From Pseudomonadota bacterium (GTDB lineage: Bacteria > Pseudomonadota > Alphaproteobacteria > Rhizobiales > Pleomorphomonadaceae): a stretch of DNA of 64,000 nucleotides. The notes under the pieces were generated by a model. The model saw nothing but the letters and a program-made list of their open reading frames with translations, had not been told where the DNA came from and ran no database searches. Numbering within the stretch: position 1 is the stretch's first letter; each line of letters opens with the position of its first letter. Positions 25,403 to 33,874 of the stretch are shown in pieces. The stretch is taken from NCBI GenBank assembly GCA_023436885.1, contig JAEZHI010000048.1:54708-118707 (forward strand). The letters run 5' to 3'. The position numbers and the translations under genes were made by a program.

Positions 25403-26640
25403 ACGTGCTGCGACACCGGCTTGGCGAGTTTTCGCCAATGGATAAGGGCATAGGCGCCGACGAGGGCGGCCGCGAAGCCGGAGGCTGCGCCGATGCCTAG
25501 GCCCCAGCGTGGCCCGTAGTGGTTGGCCACCCATCCGACGATCGGCGCGCCGATCGGCGTGCCCCCGAGCACCACGGTCATGCGGAGCGCCATCACCCGT
25601 CCCCGCATGGCGGGTTCGGTGGTCAGCTGCATCATGCTGTTGGAGGTGTTGGTGAAGGTGAGGGCGGCGATGCCGATGATGACGAGCGCCGTCGCGAACA
25701 GCCAGTAGTCGGGCGCCAGCGCGGCGAACATACAGCCGAGCCCGAACACGCCGGCGCCGATCTGCAACAGGCGGAAGCGTGGCTTGTCGCGGCCGGCTCC
25801 CAGCAAGGCGCCCGACATGGTGCCGATCGCCATGATCGACGACAGCAGTCCATAGCCACGAGCGTCGGAATGGAAAATGCCGACCGCCATGGTGGAGATG
25901 AAGATCGGGAAGTTGAGGCCGAAGGTGCCGATCAGGAACAGCATGACCAGGATGGCCTTGAGGTCCGAACGCCCCCAGGCATAGCGCAGCCCTTCGAGGA
26001 AGCCGCCCTTTGAGCGGGCCGACCGGGCGTTGGGATGAAGTTCGGAGACGCGCAGGAAGGCCAGCGAGATCAGCACCGCGACGAAGGAGAAGCCGTTGAT
26101 CAGGAACGCCCAGCCGGTGCCGATCTCGGCGATCAGCATGCCCGATACGCCCGGACCGATCATGCGCGCGGCGTTGAACGAGGTTGAGTTGAGCGCCACC
26201 GCGTTGTGCAGGTCCGCGTCGCCGACCAGTTCGGCGACGAAGGTCTGGCGCACCGGCCCGTCGAAGGCGGCGGCAGTGCCGAACAGGAAGGCGAAGACGT
26301 AGACATGCCAGAGCTGGACGAGGCCGGCGACGGTGAGAATGCCCAGCACGAGCGCGAGAGCGCCCATGGTCGCCTGAGTGGCGATTAACAGCTTGCGCTG
26401 GTTGAAACGATCGGCTGCCGAGCCCGTCCAGGGCAGGAAGAGAAACTGCGGCCCGAACTGCAGCGCCATCACCAGGCCGACGGCGGAGGCGTCGTGATGG
26501 GTCAGCTCGGTGAACACCAGCCAGTCCTGCGCCGTCCGCTGCACCCAGGTGCCGATGTTGGAGATGAAGGCTCCGCCTGCCCAGACCCGGTAGTTGTGAC
26601 CTCGGAGCGACCGGAAGGCGCCGGCAAAAGGTGACTTCAT
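25399..26640 (-). CDS. MFS transporter (EntS/MFS_3-like exporter)
   Basis: The 413-residue membrane protein has about 12 helices. It opens FRSLRGHNYRVWAGGAFISN with IGTWVQRTAQDWLVF, and the loop between helices 2 and 3 is GSAADRFNQRKLL, the MFS A-motif. The type is the MFS_3 group of multidrug or siderophore exporters. GGAGG stands 5 nt before the ATG at 26640. It lies downstream of a MarR gene on the same strand, about 180 bp apart, so efflux under MarR control is likely. Confidence 0.9.
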   Translation of the reverse strand: MKSPFAGAFRSLRGHNYRVWAGGAFISNIGTWVQRTAQDWLVFTELTHHDASAVGLVMALQFGPQFLFLPWTGSAADRFNQRKLLIATQATMGALALVLGILTVAGLVQLWHVYVFAFLFGTAAAFDGPVRQTFVAELVGDADLHNAVALNSTSFNAARMIGPGVSGMLIAEIGTGWAFLINGFSFVAVLISLAFLRVSELHPNARSARSKGGFLEGLRYAWGRSDLKAILVMLFLIGTFGLNFPIFISTMAVGIFHSDARGYGLLSSIMAIGTMSGALLGAGRDKPRFRLLQIGAGVFGLGCMFAALAPDYWLFATALVIIGIAALTFTNTSNSMMQLTTEPAMRGRVMALRMTVVLGGTPIGAPIVGWVANHYGPRWGLGIGAASGFAAALVGAYALIHWRKLAKPVSQHV

Positions 26641-26726
26641 GACTGCCTCCACCGGTCGACGACGGTCGGCGCCATGTTTCTGTGGAGCGCGGCGTGCGCC
26701 ATGGACGTGTCCTCTGGAGCTTTGTT

Positions 26727-26775
26727 ATGGCGCAGGTCCGGCAACAAAACCGGTTCCCACTTTTGCTGGAACTGC
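26727..26775. repeat. Rhizobial-type repeat, module 2 only
   Basis: CCGGCAACAAAACCGGTTCC followed by CACTTTTGCTGGAACTGC matches module 2 of the copies at 12650 and 25300. It lies between the MarR and MFS genes and could affect transcript processing there. Confidence 0.7.
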
Positions 26776-26816
26776 TTTCGTCCAGCTCTTCGCGACCGGG
26801 ATCGGCCGCGTGTTGG

Positions 26817-27269
26817 TCAGTCGTCGGCGATCTCTGCCAGCAGCGCGATGGCCTCCTGAAGCTTGTCCATCTCCTCGGGTGACAGCCGCGCCCGCAGCTG
26901 GCGCGCCAGCCAGTCCTGCCGTGCCGCTCGTGTTTCCTGCATCCATGTCCGGCAGGTGTCGGTCAGCGAGAGGAGGGTCTGGCGACCGTCGGTCGGGTCG
27001 GGGGCGCCGCTCACCAGGCCGGCGGCCTCGAGCGGCGCGATCACCGTGCCCATGGATTGCGGGCGCATTCCCTCGAGCCGGGCGAGGTTCGACGTCGTCG
27101 TCGGCCCTTCGCGTTCCAGCCGGTGGAGCACCGACATCTGCGACGGCTTCAGGTCGCCCGTTCCGGTCTGTTCGCGGAACCGCCGCCTCAGCTTGCTGAC
27201 AAGCACCCGGATCTCCACCGCAAGGGCGGCGGCCTGGGCTGTCTCAAGGGTATCCGATGGGGTGTTCAT
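26817..27269 (-). CDS. MarR-family transcriptional regulator
   Basis: The 150-residue winged-helix protein contains LKPSQMSVLHRLEREGPTTT, SNLARLEGMRPQSMGTVIAP and LEAAGLV, then the wing SGAPDPTDGRQTLLSLTD. This is a complete MarR domain. The ATG at 27269 is used; a TTG at 27287 is in frame. It precedes the MFS exporter, and an inverted repeat lies just upstream (27290-27313), so autorepression with the exporter is likely. Confidence 0.9.
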   Translation of the reverse strand: MNTPSDTLETAQAAALAVEIRVLVSKLRRRFREQTGTGDLKPSQMSVLHRLEREGPTTTSNLARLEGMRPQSMGTVIAPLEAAGLVSGAPDPTDGRQTLLSLTDTCRTWMQETRAARQDWLARQLRARLSPEEMDKLQEAIALLAEIADD

Positions 27270-27289
27270 GGCGCCATTGTCCCACAAGG

Positions 27290-27313
27290 AAGGTAAACTG
27301 TAAAGATTACCTT
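27290..27313. promoter_or_regulatory. Probable MarR operator
   Basis: AAGGTAA-N10-TTACCTT is a perfect inverted repeat 21 bp upstream of the MarR start. The spacing, with half-sites one turn or more apart, fits MarR dimer binding. Confidence 0.65.
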
Positions 27314-27460
27314 CATATATTTTCGGGCGTGGGGGATCGGCCCGATGCTGATAGGGAGGCTGTTCAACCGCCGCTGGCTCGCCTGCGGGCTGCTGACGAA
27401 GGGTGTGAGAAGGCGATCATAAGGATCGCGGCGGGACAGGGGATGGGAGCGCGATATAGG

Positions 27461-27995
27461 CCGGGAGCTTTATTCTGCCTGAGGTCCTCGCTTTCGCAAG
27501 GATGACAAATTTATATATGGGAACAATCGGTTAGCGTGAGCTTCATCCTTTCAAGCCTGCACTCTCGCCTTCGCCGGATGACAATCCGAACGAGAGGCCC
27601 GAAAGCGGCCAAGTGTTTGTTCCTCGTATATAAATTTGTCATCCCTGCGCAGGCAGGGACCTCAGGACGAGAAGTTGGGGAAGGTTGAATCGAGCTCCCT
27701 CGTGTGATTGGAGCGCGATATCGGCCGGGAGCTTTGTTCTGCCTGAGGTACACCTTGAATTCACGTGTGAATTCAAGAGGCCTGCGCAGGGATGACAAAT
27801 TTATATAAAGGAAACAGTCAGTTAGCTCGGCGCCCCATCCTGTCAAGCTGTCATCCTGCGCTTCAGGCGCAGGACCTCGGGACGAGAAGTTAGGGAGGGA
27901 TGTATCGGGCTCCCTTGCGTGTTTGGCGCGCGATATTGGCCGAGAGGTTTATTCTGCCCGAGGTTCTTCTTCTGACGCGAAGGATGATCTTGTCG
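27461..27995. repeat. Hairpin-pair repeat array with a GAATTC variant
   Basis: Forward arms lie near 27480, 27745 and 27955 and inverted arms near 27640 and 27850. Stem variants include CCTCGC/GCAAGG, CCCTGC/GCAGGG and CCTGCGC/GCGCAGG. At 27745-27780 the forward arm is interrupted by CTTGAATTCAC-GT-GTGAATTCAAG, another hairpin. The short stretch 27314-27460 holds no supported gene. Confidence 0.85.
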
Positions 27996-28000
27996 CTTTC

Positions 28001-29137
28001 TCAGGCGAACATGAAGTTGAAGAGGTAGCCGACGGCGAGGATGCCGATGCCGACGATGCCGACGAAGACGGCGATCAGCTTTACGGTGAGCACCTTCCTC
28101 AGGATGATCATCTCGGGCAGCGACAGGGCGATCACCGCCATCATGAAGGCGAGCACGGTGCCGAGCGCCGCGCCCTTGGCGATCAGCGCCTCGACGATCG
28201 GCAGGATGGTGGAGGCGCCGGCATACATGGGGATGCCGATCACCACGGCGGCCGGCACCGACCACCAGGCGTCCTTGCCCATGATGGAGACCAAGAGCTC
28301 GGTGGGCGCGTAGCCGTGGATCAGCGCGCCGACGCCGATGCCGAGCGCTACCCACAGCCAGACCTTGGCAACGATCTCCTTCACCGCCAGCCAGCCGGCT
28401 TCCAGGCGATCGGCTAGCGTCAGGCGGCGGTCGGGCAGGGCGGTGACGCCCATGCGCACGTCGCGCACCCAGGGCTGCAGCCATCCCTCGAGACGCAGTT
28501 TTCCGAGGATCAGGCCGGAGAGGATGGCAATCGTGAGTCCGAAGGCGAGATAGGTGAGCGCCACCTGCCAGCCGACCAGCGCGAATAGCAGGCCGAGGGC
28601 GACCTCGTTGACCATGGGCGCGGCGATCAGGAAAGAGAAGGTGACGCCGAGCGGCACGCCGGCCGACACGAAGCCGAGGAACAGCGGCACCGCCGAGCAG
28701 GAGCAGAAGGGCGTGGCGACGCCGAGCGTGGCGGCGGCGACGTTGCCGATGCCTTCCCGCTTGCCGGCCAGAAGGCGGCGGGTGTTCTCGACCGAGAAAT
28801 AGCTGCGGAAAAAGCCGGTGACGAAGACGATGGCGACCAGCAGCATCAGCACCTTGGGCAGGTCGTAGAGCACGAAGGCGAGGGCGTCGCCGAGCTGGCT
28901 CTGGCGGTCGACCGGCAACCGGGCAACGAGGGCTTCGGCCAGAGGTTCGAGCCAGGGATAGACGGCGATCCAGGCGACAGCGCCGAGCGCCGTGGCGATC
29001 AGCCAGCGAGTGGGCGAGGCGCTGGAAGATGTCGGTTCGGCGGTGCCACAGCCGCAGGCGGTGTCAGGCGCTGCGCTGCCGCAGCAGGGGGCGGCGATGG
29101 CCCGAACGGTGGCTTCATCGGAACAACAGGTGCTCAT
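28001..29137 (-). CDS. arsP: ArsP-like permease (UPF0718 family), probable arsenical efflux
   Basis: The 378-residue inner-membrane permease has about eight to ten helices and the signature GVATPFCSCSAVPLFLGFVS, the Cys motif of ArsP/UPF0718 permeases that export trivalent organoarsenicals. Residues 1-31 are unusually Cys-rich (STCCSDE, APCCGSA, TACGCG; seven Cys) and could bind the metalloid. It is divergent from the arsR operon and shares its operator region, so it is probably derepressed by arsenite. A general metal-efflux permease is the alternative. Confidence 0.78.
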   Translation of the reverse strand: MSTCCSDEATVRAIAAPCCGSAAPDTACGCGTAEPTSSSASPTRWLIATALGAVAWIAVYPWLEPLAEALVARLPVDRQSQLGDALAFVLYDLPKVLMLLVAIVFVTGFFRSYFSVENTRRLLAGKREGIGNVAAATLGVATPFCSCSAVPLFLGFVSAGVPLGVTFSFLIAAPMVNEVALGLLFALVGWQVALTYLAFGLTIAILSGLILGKLRLEGWLQPWVRDVRMGVTALPDRRLTLADRLEAGWLAVKEIVAKVWLWVALGIGVGALIHGYAPTELLVSIMGKDAWWSVPAAVVIGIPMYAGASTILPIVEALIAKGAALGTVLAFMMAVIALSLPEMIILRKVLTVKLIAVFVGIVGIGILAVGYLFNFMFA

Positions 29138-29153
29138 GCGCTGTCCTTCTGGT

Positions 29154-29246
29154 TTATATTCGATAATTCGACGAATATCGAAATATAGAGGTGGTGGCTA
29201 TCCGCATCTTGCCTGATATCCACATATCGGCTAATGTCGAAGTATG
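29154..29246. promoter_or_regulatory. ArsR operator sites between arsP and arsR
   Basis: Two imperfect dyads lie in the divergent promoter: TTCGATAATTCG-ACGAATATCGAA (29159-29182) and ATATCGGCTAATGTCGAAGT (29224-29243), the latter reaching the arsR start codon. Both contain the ATATCGAA-like halves typical of ArsR sites. Control of both directions by ArsR is inferred. Confidence 0.65.
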
Positions 29247-29603
29247 GAAAAGACTGAAGCCCTCGATGCCCTGTCGGCGCTGTCGCAGCAGACACGCCTC
29301 GATGTGTTCCAACTGTTGATCCGCTACGAGCCGGAAGGGCTGGCGGCCGGCGACATCGCCGAAAAGCTCGGCGTGCCGCAGAACACGCTCTCAACCCACT
29401 TGGCCATTCTGGTGCGAGCGGGACTTGCCACCTCGGAGCGCCGCAGCCGCTCGATCATCTACCGCGCGGTGGTGCCGACGGTGCGCGGCTTGGTGCGCTA
29501 TCTCGTCGACGACTGCTGCGCCGGCCATCCGGAGCTTGGCTACCGCTTCGACTATGGCAGTTGCGACTGCAAGATCCCAGAGCCCGAAGGCGAACCCAAA
29601 TGA
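29244..29603 (+). CDS. arsR: ArsR-family arsenite-responsive repressor
   Basis: The 119-residue protein has winged HTH AAGDIAEKLGVPQNTLSTHL, AILVRAGLATSERRSRSI. Cys91-Cys92 (DDCCAGHPELG) plus Cys107 and Cys109 near the end match the C-terminal As(III) site of the Acidithiobacillus-type ArsR rather than the ELCVCD site of E. coli ArsR. Its stop overlaps the acr3 start (ATGA at 29600-29603). Confidence 0.92.
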   Translation: MEKTEALDALSALSQQTRLDVFQLLIRYEPEGLAAGDIAEKLGVPQNTLSTHLAILVRAGLATSERRSRSIIYRAVVPTVRGLVRYLVDDCCAGHPELGYRFDYGSCDCKIPEPEGEPK

Positions 29604-30655
29604 CTTCGGTCGCCAGCCGGCTTTCCTTCCTCGACCGCTATCTCACCCTGTGGATCTTCGCGGCGATGGCCCTGGGCATCGCCATCGGCTACGCCTTCCC
29701 GGCCGTCGAGGCGGTGATCAATGCGGGCACGGTGGGCACCACCAACATTCCCATCGCCGCCGGCCTGATCCTGATGATGTATCCGCCGTTCGCCAAGGTG
29801 CGCTACGAGGACCTGCCGCGCGTGTTCGCCGACGGCAAGGTGCTGGCGCTGTCGCTCGTCCAGAACTGGGTGGTGGGGCCGGCGCTGATGTTCGCGCTGG
29901 CCATCATCTTCCTGCCGGACAAGCCCGAGTACATGGTGGGGCTGATCCTGATCGGTCTTGCCCGCTGCATCGCCATGGTGGTGGTGTGGAACGAGCTCGC
30001 CAAGGGCTCGACGGAATATGCCGCCGGCCTCGTCGCCTTCAACTCGATCTTCCAGGTGCTGTTCTATTCGGTGTTCGCCTGGTTCTTCGTCACCGTGCTG
30101 CCGCCGGTGTTCGGGCTGACGGGTTCCGAAGTGGATATCTCCATCGGCGAGATCGCCAGGAGCGTGTTCATCTACCTCGGCATTCCCGCCATCGCCGGCG
30201 TGCTGACGCGAGTGGTGATGCTGCGCTTCGTTTCCAAGGAGTGGTACCACGGCCATTTCGTGCCGAAGATCGGGCCGATCACCTTGGTGGCGCTGCTTTT
30301 TACCATCGTCGTCATGTTCTCGCTGAAGGGCGAATTGATCCTGACCATCCCCGGCGACGTGGTGCGCATCGCCATTCCGCTTCTCATCTACTTCGTGGTG
30401 ATGTTCGCGCTGAGCTTCGTGCTGTCGCTGAAGGCCGGTACCGATTACCAACGCTGCACGACGCTGTGCTTCACGGCGGCCAGCAACAACTTCGAGCTGG
30501 CGATTGCCGTGGCGGTGGCCGTCTACGGCATCAATTCCGGCGCCGCCTTTGCCGCGGTCATCGGGCCGCTGGTCGAGGTGCCGGTGATGATTGCGCTGGT
30601 CAACGTCGCGCTGTGGACGCGGGGGCGTTACTTCGCCCAGGAAAAGGTGGCGTGA
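29600..30655 (+). CDS. acr3: Arsenite efflux permease, ACR3 type
   Basis: The 351-residue, ten-helix inner-membrane carrier pumps out As(III). Diagnostic parts are LTLWIFAAMALGIAIGYAFP, LILMMYPPFAKVRYEDLP, the essential Cys in GLARCIAMVVVWNELAKG and the Glu/Asn motif ASNNFELAIAVAVAVYGINS. Length and order match ACR3. It is translationally coupled to arsR. Confidence 0.94.
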   Translation: MTSVASRLSFLDRYLTLWIFAAMALGIAIGYAFPAVEAVINAGTVGTTNIPIAAGLILMMYPPFAKVRYEDLPRVFADGKVLALSLVQNWVVGPALMFALAIIFLPDKPEYMVGLILIGLARCIAMVVVWNELAKGSTEYAAGLVAFNSIFQVLFYSVFAWFFVTVLPPVFGLTGSEVDISIGEIARSVFIYLGIPAIAGVLTRVVMLRFVSKEWYHGHFVPKIGPITLVALLFTIVVMFSLKGELILTIPGDVVRIAIPLLIYFVVMFALSFVLSLKAGTDYQRCTTLCFTAASNNFELAIAVAVAVYGINSGAAFAAVIGPLVEVPVMIALVNVALWTRGRYFAQEKVA

Positions 30656-30719
30656 CCTGCCACAGCGCCGGATGTGGCCTCGCGTGCCTGACCGAGATGA
30701 ACCGAGGACCAGAGACACC

Positions 30720-31448
30720 ATGCGCGGCACCGACCTTCCCGACCTCGCGGTCTTTCCGGCGCTCGATCGAGCCTCGCTGCCCGAGGTTGACGTGGCGGCA
30801 TTGACGCACCCGGACGGCTTGACCCACGCACCGCGGATCTTGCTGCTCTATGGCTCGTTGCGGCAAAGATCCTACAGCCGGTTGCTGGCCTATGAAGCCT
30901 GCCGCCTGCTGGAGCATCTCGGCTGCGAGACGCAGATCTTCGACCCCACCGGCCTGCCTCTTCCCGACGACGCACCGGCCGATCATCCCAAAGTCGCCGA
31001 ACTCAGGGCCTTGTCGGAATGGTCGGAAGGGCAGGTCTGGGTCAGCCCGGAACGCCACGGCGCCATCACCGGTGTCATGAAGGCGCAGATCGACTGGATA
31101 CCGCTGAGCCTCGGCGCCGTCCGCCCGACCCAGGGCAAGACCCTCGCTGTGATGCAGGTAAGCGGCGGCTCGCAGAGCTTCAACGCGGTCAATACGCTGC
31201 GCCTTCTGGGCCGCTGGATGCGGATGATCACCATCCCCAACCAGTCGTCGGTTCCCAAGGCCTTTCAAGAATTTGACGACGCCGGCCGGATGAAAGCCGG
31301 GCCGCTTTATGACCGGGTGGTGGACGTGATGGAGGAACTGGTGAAGTTCACCTATCTCACGCGCGAGCGTTCCGCCTATCTGACGACCCGCTACAGCGAG
31401 ACGCTGGAAGCGGCCACCAGGAACCGCGAAATCATCGGCCGGATGTAG
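30720..31448 (+). CDS. arsH: ArsH, NADPH-dependent FMN organoarsenical oxidase
   Basis: The 242-residue flavoprotein shows ILLLYGSLRQRSYSRLLAYE (FMN phosphate loop), SPERHGAITGVMKAQIDWIP and VSGGSQSFNAVNTLRLLGRW, all ArsH hallmarks. ArsH oxidises trivalent methyl- and aryl-arsenicals to less toxic pentavalent forms. It lies 64 bp after acr3 and 38 bp before arsC. Confidence 0.94.
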   Translation: MRGTDLPDLAVFPALDRASLPEVDVAALTHPDGLTHAPRILLLYGSLRQRSYSRLLAYEACRLLEHLGCETQIFDPTGLPLPDDAPADHPKVAELRALSEWSEGQVWVSPERHGAITGVMKAQIDWIPLSLGAVRPTQGKTLAVMQVSGGSQSFNAVNTLRLLGRWMRMITIPNQSSVPKAFQEFDDAGRMKAGPLYDRVVDVMEELVKFTYLTRERSAYLTTRYSETLEAATRNREIIGRM

Positions 31449-31486
31449 GAATATCTTCGAGGCGCCATAACTGACCAGGAGCCATC

Positions 31487-32314
31487 ATGGACATCGTGAT
31501 CTACCACAACCCCGGCTGCGGCACCTCGCGCAACGCGCTGGCGCTGATCCGCCATGCCGGCATCGAGCCGCATGTCATCGACTACCAGAAATGCCCGCCG
31601 AGCAAGGTGTTGCTGGCGCAACTGATCGAGCGGATGGGCATGAAGGTGCGTGACGTGCTCAGGGTGAAGGGCACGCCCTATGAGCAACTTGGGCTGGATG
31701 CGCCCCACCTTACCGACGACCAGTTGCTCGATGCCATGATGGCGCACCCCATCCTGATCAATCGGCCGATCGTAGTGAGCGAGCGCGGTGTCAAGCTCTG
31801 CCGTCCCTCGGACATGGTGCTGGACCTGTTGCCGGAATTGCCGATGGCCGATTTCGTGAAGGATGACGGCGAGATCTGCCTGAAGGATAGCGAAGCGGCG
31901 GACCGCGACGCCGGGATGGTGGCCGCGCTCACCGCCGAGGGGTTGCCGACGGATGATCTGACCGAGCCGGGGCGGCGGTTCTTCGTCTATCGCACGCTGT
32001 CGGGCGAGGTGGTCGGCTATGCCGGGTTCGAGCTCTATGGCGCGGATGTGTTCCTGCGCTCGCTGGTGGTGGTGCCGGAATGGAGAGGGAAGGGCGTCGG
32101 GAAGGCCATCGTGGCGAGGGTGACGCGGCGGGCGTTTGATGAGGGCGCGCGGACGGCCTGGCTGCTGACGACTTCGGCGGCGGCGTTCTTCGAGGCGATC
32201 GGGTTCAAGCGGGTGGAGCGGGCGGATGCGCCGGAGGCGATCCTCAATACGCGGCAGGCCAAGGGATTGTGCCCCGCGTCGGCGGTGGTGCTGAAGCGCG
32301 CGATCCGGCTTTAG
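31487..32314 (+). CDS. arsC: Arsenate reductase fused to a GNAT acetyltransferase (ArsC-ArsN-like)
   Basis: The 275-residue fusion has residues 1-140 as a glutaredoxin-coupled ArsC, with catalytic Cys12 in NPGCGTSRNAL and the later VKGTPYEQLGL and INRPIVVSERGVKLCRP. Residues 145-275 form a GNAT domain with VVVPEWRGKGVGKAIVAR, the acetyl-CoA loop. ArsN-type GNATs are known in ars operons; ArsN1 acetylates the arsenical arsinothricin, and the role of ArsN2-type proteins is less clear. The open frame runs through both domains without a stop. It is the last gene of the ars operon. Confidence 0.9.
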   Translation: MDIVIYHNPGCGTSRNALALIRHAGIEPHVIDYQKCPPSKVLLAQLIERMGMKVRDVLRVKGTPYEQLGLDAPHLTDDQLLDAMMAHPILINRPIVVSERGVKLCRPSDMVLDLLPELPMADFVKDDGEICLKDSEAADRDAGMVAALTAEGLPTDDLTEPGRRFFVYRTLSGEVVGYAGFELYGADVFLRSLVVVPEWRGKGVGKAIVARVTRRAFDEGARTAWLLTTSAAAFFEAIGFKRVERADAPEAILNTRQAKGLCPASAVVLKRAIRL

Positions 32315-32324
32315 GGAGAGTGAT

Positions 32325-32625
32325 ATGGGCCGAGAGTTTTATTCTGCCTGAGGTCCTCGCTTTCGCAAGGATGACAGATTTATATAAATGATAACAGCTG
32401 GATAGCGCGCCGCTTTCCGCTCTGGCTCCCGTTCCCATCACGCTGTCTTCCTTGCGAAAGCGAGGACCTCAGGACGAGAAGGTGGGGAGGGTCGTATCAG
32501 GCTCCCTCTGCGCTCTGGGAGCGCTATATTGGCCGGGAGTTTTATTCTGCCTGAGGTCCCCGCGCAGGCCGCTTGAATTCGCGAGCGAATTCAAGGTGTA
32601 CCTCAGAACGAGAGGGCGCCGGGGG
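32325..32625. repeat. Hairpin-pair repeat array
   Basis: Forward arms lie near 32350 and 32555 and inverted arms near 32450 and 32570-32610. The last inverted arm uses CTTGAATTCGC-GA-GCGAATTCAAG followed by GTGTACCTCAG, the same GAATTC variant as at 27745 but with changed inner pairs. The region separates the ars operon from def. Confidence 0.85.
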
Positions 32626-32749
32626 CTGTATCAGGCTCCCTCTGGCCTTGGTGTGGAACATCCGGCCCTCGCCTTTAAGTCGTAGCTTTCTCCTGTGGTA
32701 TCCACTCGGCTTCTCGGTCAGAATGGGCCGATGAGTTATTCCAGGGATT

Positions 32750-33355
32750 ATGCTCATGGGCAGGTTTGATGAGAACTTTCCTTTCGGGGAAGCGCGGGTA
32801 TCGATCGCCACCGGAAGCCGGACGACCTTGCAGATCGAGGACTCGGTTCTGCGCATGGTGGCCAAGCCCGTGCCCGAGGAGATGTTCGGATCCGAGACGC
32901 TGCATCGCCTCGTCGAGGAAATGTGGATGTGCATGATCGATGCTGGCGGCGTCGGCATCGCAGCGCCGCAGGTGGGCATCTCCTGGCGGCTGTTCATCGG
33001 CTCGGCCAGCAGCATTCTGCCGTCGACGGTGTTCGTCAATCCGGAGGTAGAATTCCACGGCACCGCCGACGTGCTGGGCGAGGAAGGCTGCCTCAGCATT
33101 CCCGGCTGGCGGTCGGCCAAGGTGTTGCGCCATCCCAAGGTGACGGTGCGCTACCGCGATATGGACGGCGGCGCGCACGAGGAGACCTTCGAGGGACTGG
33201 CGGCGCGCGTCGTCCAGCACGAAAACGATCATCTCAACGGCAAGCTGTTCATCGACATCGACGACAGCCCGGAAGTCGACGACACCTTGCGTCGGCGGAT
33301 GAAGCGGGCGATGGCCGAGATGGAGGAGCGCACCAAGGTGGCAGCCGAGGGCTGA
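32750..33355 (+). CDS. def: Peptide deformylase
   Basis: The 201-residue cytoplasmic metalloenzyme removes formyl groups from nascent proteins. All three motifs are present: GVGIAAPQVG, EEGCLSIPGW and QHENDHLNG, giving the Cys and two His metal ligands and the catalytic Glu (HEnDH). The start may instead be the ATG at 32756. It stands alone rather than beside fmt, so it is probably a secondary deformylase copy; I cannot check for another. Confidence 0.93.
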   Translation: MLMGRFDENFPFGEARVSIATGSRTTLQIEDSVLRMVAKPVPEEMFGSETLHRLVEEMWMCMIDAGGVGIAAPQVGISWRLFIGSASSILPSTVFVNPEVEFHGTADVLGEEGCLSIPGWRSAKVLRHPKVTVRYRDMDGGAHEETFEGLAARVVQHENDHLNGKLFIDIDDSPEVDDTLRRRMKRAMAEMEERTKVAAEG

Positions 33356-33399
33356 GGGCATATTGGCGGGCTCCCTTTATTGCCCTTCGAGCGCGTGGG

Positions 33400-33590
33400 A
33401 GCTTGATACGGCCCTTTCCAATTTCTTGTCCTGAGGTCCTCTGCGAAGGCAGAGGACCTCAGGCAGGATGACGCGAGCGGCTGATATCGCGCTCCTAAGC
33501 AAGCTCGGGAGCCTGATACATCCCTCATCAATTTCTCGTCCCGAGGTCCTCTGCCTGCGCAGAGGATGACAGTATTATATTTATGGAGCA
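33400..33590. repeat. Hairpin-pair repeat with a perfect 34-nt hairpin
   Basis: At 33430-33463 lies CCTGAGGTCCTCTGC-GAAG-GCAGAGGACCTCAGG, a perfect 15-bp stem with a 4-nt loop, where the normal arm is joined to its own inverse. A forward arm with CCTCTGC/GCAGAGG follows at 33540-33585. Confidence 0.85.
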
Positions 33591-33615
33591 AATGCTTAGC
33601 CGATCGCGAGCCTTC

Positions 33616-33764
33616 CTATCGGTGGTGCAGCACCCTGCCGATCAAGTTGAGGAGCGCCTGCGCGGCGAGGATGCCGGTGGTGCCGACGGGGGCGTATTCC
33701 CGGGCGACTTCCACGAAGTCGATGTCGACCACCTTGCTGCGCTTGGCGATGCCGTCGCCACCTG
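33616..33764 (-). pseudogene. Truncated ureohydrolase (C-terminal copy)
   Basis: The frame reads GIAKRSKVVDIDFVEVAREY then APVGTTGILAAQALLNLIGR and VLHHR. This is nearly identical to the end of the ureohydrolase at 36953-37903 (GIAKRGKVVGIDLVEVAREY, DPAGTTGILAAQ). Upstream the match stops abruptly at a CGCTGGGGTGCGGCAG repeat seen again at 56130. The catalytic core is absent. The DNA downstream of the stop also matches the flank of the intact gene. Confidence 0.85.
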
Positions 33765-33874
33765 CCGCACCCCAGCGAATTTCGAGCCAGGCTCCGCAGC
33801 GCCCAGTTCTGAAACGATCATGGCCCGCGCGAGGGCGGGCCACGATGAGAGGTTGTTGAGGCTAGAGGCTGGCC

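Noticed and set aside
30656..30719. Small Cys-rich gene between acr3 and arsH (VTCHSAGCGLACL)
   Set aside because: The frame runs on into the arsH gene out of frame, has no ribosome site of its own and only a dozen suggestive residues.
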